NCBI GenBank assembly: GCA_041653835.1 | Contig: JBAZEP010000054.1 | Span: 1-7,822 of the forward strand | Reading direction: 5' to 3' | Source of the DNA: UBA10183 sp041653835 | GTDB lineage: Bacteria > Omnitrophota > Gorgyraeia > Gorgyraeales > Gorgyraeaceae | DNA: 7,822 nt | Shown: piece by piece, positions 5,009-7,822 of the stretch | Numbering within the stretch: the first letter of the stretch is position 1 | How the letters are laid out: each line of letters begins with the position of its first letter | Position numbers and translations under genes: made by a program | Notes under the pieces: generated by a model | Seen by the model: only the letters and a program-made list of their open reading frames with translations | Told to the model about the DNA's origin: nothing | The model's database searches: none

Positions 5009-6556
5009 TTGGCAAATCTCCGTAAGATACCGTATCTATGCCTGTTTTTATCCGTTGTTCTCGATCTTACAAGCCCTGGTTTTTGTGATGGCGGCTGGGA
5101 ACAGGTCTCAGGCATATATGAGACCGGGTTAAAATCAGTGTTTCCAGACCCTTGCGATAAAGGGACTATCTATGTTTCCGGAGAAAAAACATTGTACAGG
5201 ACGCATGACGGAGGGGTTACATGGCAAGCGGTATTTTTCGTAAGGCCTGCAGGGGGAAACATTAATTTTATTTATGCGTCACCGCAAGGAGTTTTTGCGT
5301 GCTCCGAAGACGGACTGTTCGCCAGCCAGGATGGTATGTCGGATTGGAAAGGCATATTCAAGGGCGTAGGAGATAAAGAAGGCAACGCGAGGCACATAAC
5401 GCTCCTGGAAGACAAAAGGCTGTATCTGGCTACGGACAGCGGCCTGTTTATCAGTTCCGACAACGGGAATACATGGGTAAGGGATGACATAGGCGGGCCC
5501 GGCCTGGGCGTGAGATGGCTGGAGTTTTTTGAGGATGTCTTTATCGCCGCTACTGCCGGGGGCGTTTACAAAAATTCCGGCGAAGGGTGGAAAAGGACAT
5601 TTGTGACAGCCAGGGAAGAAACAGAGCATGACGTTGATGCCGCGGATGAGAACAGCCGGATAATAAAACCGGTAAACAGTATTACCCTGGCCAGGGGCAA
5701 TATTTTCCTGGCGGCTGATTCAGGGGTATTTTTCAGCGAAGATAAAGGGGAGAGCTGGAAGGAATTTACCGGCGCAGGCGCGGCGTCTTTAAAAATAAGA
5801 AAACTCGCATATAAGGATAAGCTATACGCCGCGACCGATAAAGGTGTTTTTATGTTTCTTGAGCGGGAAAGGACATGGAAGCCGCTCTATAACGGTATGC
5901 CCGCGACGGATGTGCGGGACATCTCTATTGGTGCGGATGGGTATCTGTGGGCGGCGACCAATAGAGGACTGTATAAATACAAAACTTCCGTTGGATCCGG
6001 GCCGCGATCGGAATATCACTGCTTGGATCCGGAAATTAACAGGATCATGGAAAGTTTTAAAGATGAGCCCGGCATTAACGAGGTTCAAAAAGCAGCTATT
6101 GAATACGCGGAAGTCCATCCGGATAAGATCAGAGAATGGAGAAGCGCCGCTGGGAAAAAGGCGCTTCTGCCCGATGTCTCCGTGGGCATAGACAGGTATG
6201 TCACGGATTACTGGCACTGGGATTCAGGTACTAATCCTGATACTTTGCAGAAAGGAAGAGACGCCGTGTGCTGGGACGTTACCATGACGTGGGATATGGG
6301 GGAGTTTATCTGGAACAGCGACCAGACATCCATAGATACGCGTTCAAAATTAATGGTTGAGCTGAGGGACGATATACTAAATGAGATTACGAGGGTGTAT
6401 TTCGAAAGAAGAAGGCTCCAGATAGAGATGTTTGTTTCGCCCGCGGGCGATTTAAAACTAAGCCTGGAAAAAGAACTCCGCCTGCAGGAACTCACCGCGG
6501 ATATAGACGCCTTGACAGGGAACTACTTTTCCGAACACCTGCCGCATGACTATTAA
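5009..6556 (+). CDS. Exported beta-propeller (Asp-box/BNR-like) protein with unrecognised C-terminal domain
   Basis: The protein has 515 residues. A signal peptide (core about 8-20) is followed by a repeat region (about 30-325) with sialidase-type Asp boxes: THDGGVTW (65-72), SQDGMSDW (107-113), SSDNGNTW (149-156) and SEDKGESW (243-250), plus two degenerate copies. Each is preceded by a 'lyaaTdsGlf' strand, giving about six blades of a WD40/BNR-like propeller similar to the Ycf48 fold. Such propellers usually mediate protein interactions, and no catalytic residues are apparent. Residues about 335-515 form a separate domain: a helix with AAIEYAEVHPDKIREWR, then LLPDVSVGIDR, WDVTMTWDMGEFIW and a long helix (LRDDILNEITRVYFERRRLQ). 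That pattern faintly recalls a TolC-type half repeat, which is speculative. The TTG start is chosen because it yields the complete signal peptide; there is no Shine-Dalgarno and no ATG nearby. Confidence 0.75.
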   Translation: MANLRKIPYLCLFLSVVLDLTSPGFCDGGWEQVSGIYETGLKSVFPDPCDKGTIYVSGEKTLYRTHDGGVTWQAVFFVRPAGGNINFIYASPQGVFACSEDGLFASQDGMSDWKGIFKGVGDKEGNARHITLLEDKRLYLATDSGLFISSDNGNTWVRDDIGGPGLGVRWLEFFEDVFIAATAGGVYKNSGEGWKRTFVTAREETEHDVDAADENSRIIKPVNSITLARGNIFLAADSGVFFSEDKGESWKEFTGAGAASLKIRKLAYKDKLYAATDKGVFMFLERERTWKPLYNGMPATDVRDISIGADGYLWAATNRGLYKYKTSVGSGPRSEYHCLDPEINRIMESFKDEPGINEVQKAAIEYAEVHPDKIREWRSAAGKKALLPDVSVGIDRYVTDYWHWDSGTNPDTLQKGRDAVCWDVTMTWDMGEFIWNSDQTSIDTRSKLMVELRDDILNEITRVYFERRRLQIEMFVSPAGDLKLSLEKELRLQELTADIDALTGNYFSEHLPHDY

Positions 6557-6584
6557 AATAGAGTAATTTTTATTTAGTTTTTTC

Positions 6585-6613
6585 TTGACGCAATAAGGGG
6601 TATATGATAGACT
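6585..6613 (+). promoter_or_regulatory. Promoter for the TPR protein gene, close to the start codon
   Basis: TTGACG (6585-6590, five of six consensus bases) and TAGACT (6608-6613) are 17 nt apart. The predicted transcription start near 6620 is about 2 nt before the ATG at 6622, again implying a leaderless mRNA. The gap 6557-6621 shows no terminator hairpin for the upstream gene. Confidence 0.6.
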
Positions 6614-6621
6614 TATGAACA

Positions 6622-7719
6622 ATGGAAAAAATAAATAAAATAAGATTCATGGGACGCGGACTGGCCTTTTCCGCGATCTTGCTTTTCCTGCCTTTTTTTA
6701 GCGCGACTTACGCGAACGCTTCCGACGTCATGACCATAACTACCGAGGCGGAAAAATACCGGACAAAAGGATACGAGGCCCAACAGCTCGGGGACATAGA
6801 TACGGCTATCGAATGGTATCAGAAGGCCGCTAACATGAGGCCCGAATACGCCGCGCCTCATAATGACCTCGGCATATTATTCGAGACAAAAGGATGGCTG
6901 GACAGGGCGGAAGCCGAATACGAGAAAGCCCTCGCTATAGACCCGGAATATAAAGAAGTGCATACTAACCTGGCCCTTCTTTGCGAAAGGAAAGGTGAAT
7001 TGGAAAAAGCGGCTTTTCATTGGATGAGAAGGTATAAATTGGGTAAAGCCGGGGATCCCTGGACAGAAGAAGCCAGGTCCAGGCTGGAAAAGCTCGGCCT
7101 TATAGACAAAGCGGAAAAACCTCTTCAGGAGAAAATAGAAAAAAAGAAACCTATTAAAAAGCCCGCCGTTAAAAAAGAAAAACCGCAGGCCAAACCTAAA
7201 ATAAAAAAAGAAAAGCAGGAGAATGTTAAAAAAGACGTTGTAAAAAAAGAAAAACCGGAAGCTAAGCCGAAAAAAGGTTCGGATTGGACCAGGATAGGGT
7301 CCGAAAAGACAGGCAAGACCGCAAAGGTCTCGAAGGCAGAAACGAAAAGTTCCCTTGACGAAGAACTCCAGGAATCGCTGAGGCTGGCGGAAGAAAGGTT
7401 GAAGAAGGAAAAGGCCGGGAAAATAAACACCGGGGAGCCCCAGGGGCTTTCGGGCGGCGAAGCGAATGCGGCTTACGCCAAGGCGAAAGATCTTTATGGT
7501 AAAGGCGAATACGCGAAGGCACTGGACGCGATAAGGCTTGCCGGGCAGGATTCCGATACAAACAAGGCGCTTGCGGAGCTGGAAGGCGCGATAAAGTTTA
7601 GAATGAAGGAGGAGAGGATAGAGGATCATTACAAAGAAGGCATGATAGAGTACCGCCAGAAAGATTTTTCAGGCGCCAGAAAAGAATTCGAAGCGATATT
7701 GAGCATTTTACCGGAATAG
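6622..7719 (+). CDS. Exported TPR protein with lysine-rich linker
   Basis: The protein has 365 residues. An N-terminal signal sequence (hydrophobic about 14-29, likely cleavage near ANA, residue 33) is followed by three tetratricopeptide repeats (about 44-77, 78-111 and 112-145; for example AEAEYEKALAIDPEY). A strongly basic, Lys/Pro/Glu-rich linker (about 163-220) is built of degenerate VKKEKPxAKPK units. A charged helix (about 244-266, LDEELQESLRLAEERLKKEK) leads to C-terminal TPR-like helices (about 284-306 and 335-365). TPRs bind partner proteins, and the linker could contact an anionic surface such as lipid A, nucleic acid or cell wall. Partner and role are unknown. The ATG at 6622 is preferred on promoter position; an in-frame ATG at 6649 would still leave a signal peptide. 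Neither has a Shine-Dalgarno. The next gene is a probable polA. Confidence 0.8.
   Translation: MEKINKIRFMGRGLAFSAILLFLPFFSATYANASDVMTITTEAEKYRTKGYEAQQLGDIDTAIEWYQKAANMRPEYAAPHNDLGILFETKGWLDRAEAEYEKALAIDPEYKEVHTNLALLCERKGELEKAAFHWMRRYKLGKAGDPWTEEARSRLEKLGLIDKAEKPLQEKIEKKKPIKKPAVKKEKPQAKPKIKKEKQENVKKDVVKKEKPEAKPKKGSDWTRIGSEKTGKTAKVSKAETKSSLDEELQESLRLAEERLKKEKAGKINTGEPQGLSGGEANAAYAKAKDLYGKGEYAKALDAIRLAGQDSDTNKALAELEGAIKFRMKEERIEDHYKEGMIEYRQKDFSGARKEFEAILSILPE
7168..7272 (+). repeat. Degenerate coding repeats in the lysine-rich linker
   Basis: Two copies of an 11-codon unit, VKKEKPQAKPK (7168-7200) and VKKEKPEAKPK (7240-7272), flank partial copies (IKKEKQ, VKKD). The DNA is A-rich, with seven-A runs at 7203-7209 and 7242-7248. 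The unit has probably expanded by duplication. Confidence 0.6.
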
Positions 7720-7754
7720 CCTCGCTTCGCCCTGTTCTATGCAGAGAAACGTCC

Positions 7755-7769
7755 TTCCTATTTTAGGAA
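7755..7769. repeat. Short perfect inverted repeat upstream of probable polA
   Basis: TTCCTA-ttt-TAGGAA is a perfect 6-bp inverted repeat with a 3-nt spacer, just upstream of the presumed -10 of the next gene. It overlaps where a -35 box would lie, so it could be an operator. It is too short and AT-rich, and lacks a T tract, to be a convincing terminator. Confidence 0.3.
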
Positions 7770-7775
7770 ATCCCT

Positions 7776-7781
7776 TATAAA
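7776..7781 (+). promoter_or_regulatory. Possible -10 box for probable polA
   Basis: TATAAA lies 6 nt before the ATG at 7788, a distance that would put the transcription start at the start codon itself. No good -35 is found 16-18 nt upstream, so the call is weak. It is included because the same -10-to-start spacing recurs at the two preceding genes. Confidence 0.3.
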
Positions 7782-7787
7782 TAATGA

Positions 7788-7822
7788 ATGAGTAAAAAAG
7801 AAAAACTTTTTTTGATTGATGG
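7788..7822 (+). CDS. polA: DNA polymerase I, N-terminal fragment cut by window end
   Basis: The first 11 complete codons, and a twelfth whose two visible bases (GG) already specify Gly, read MSKKEKLFLIDG. KLFLIDG a few residues from the start is the characteristic opening of bacterial DNA polymerase I, where the first beta strand of the 5'-3' exonuclease domain carries a metal-binding Asp and is normally followed by a NS.IYRAF-type segment. That continuation is beyond the window, so a stand-alone 5'-3' exonuclease of the same family is also possible. No Shine-Dalgarno precedes the ATG. An alternative ATG at 7784 is in another frame and stops after three codons. Confidence 0.65.
   Translation, partial: MSKKEKLFLID

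Noticed and set aside
5844..6191. 115-codon plus-strand frame inside the beta-propeller gene
   Set aside because: It overlaps conserved propeller and C-terminal coding sequence in another frame and shows no recognisable domain or ribosome site.
6877..7629. 250-codon minus-strand open frame inside the TPR gene
   Set aside because: Its Phe-rich composition is the mirror of the Lys/Glu-rich plus-strand coding sequence; it is a shadow frame.

Overview
The window looks like chromosomal DNA from a diderm (Gram-negative-type) bacterium. Four proteins carry export signals or a membrane anchor, one is an outer-membrane-type DUF3187 protein and one is AsmA-like. Arg AGG and Ile ATA codons are frequent, and two genes appear to start at TTG. 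The protein mix and codon style resemble uncultured lineages such as Omnitrophota, but that placement is an impression and not demonstrated. No mobile element, CRISPR array, tRNA or rRNA is visible.

Layout. Bases 1-120 are the 3' end of a plus-strand gene whose tail resembles the end of a GspE/MshE N-terminal (MshEN-type) domain. The gap at 121-353 is not empty. It holds a bidirectional intrinsic terminator (134-168), a well-formed cyclic di-GMP-I (GEMM-I) riboswitch aptamer on the MINUS strand (175-300), and a minus-strand sigma70-type promoter in front of it (308-336). This riboswitch faces away from the next gene and points back into the 3' end of the first one, so it looks like a self-contained antisense or orphan c-di-GMP-sensing transcript. 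Next come a DUF3187 outer-membrane-type protein (354-1373) and an AsmA-like protein (1379-2290), 5 nt apart and probably co-transcribed. After a promoter-bearing gap there is a 680-residue GAF-PAS-GGDEF-HD-GYP protein (2486-4528) with a degenerate GGDEF signature and an intact HD-GYP site. It converges, with overlapping stop codons, on a small minus-strand exported protein (4525-4878). Divergent from that is an exported beta-propeller protein with Asp-box repeats and a C-terminal domain I cannot name (5009-6556). Then comes an exported TPR protein with a lysine-rich linker (6622-7719). The last 35 bases are the first codons of a probable DNA polymerase I gene (polA).

How it fits together. c-di-GMP is the unifying theme of the left half: a riboswitch that senses it, a predicted phosphodiesterase that would degrade it, and possibly a fragment of a c-di-GMP-binding MshEN-type domain. 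The right half encodes cell-envelope or periplasmic proteins of unknown role. Several right-half genes have good -10 boxes only 6-9 nt before the start codon and no Shine-Dalgarno sequence, which suggests leaderless mRNAs.
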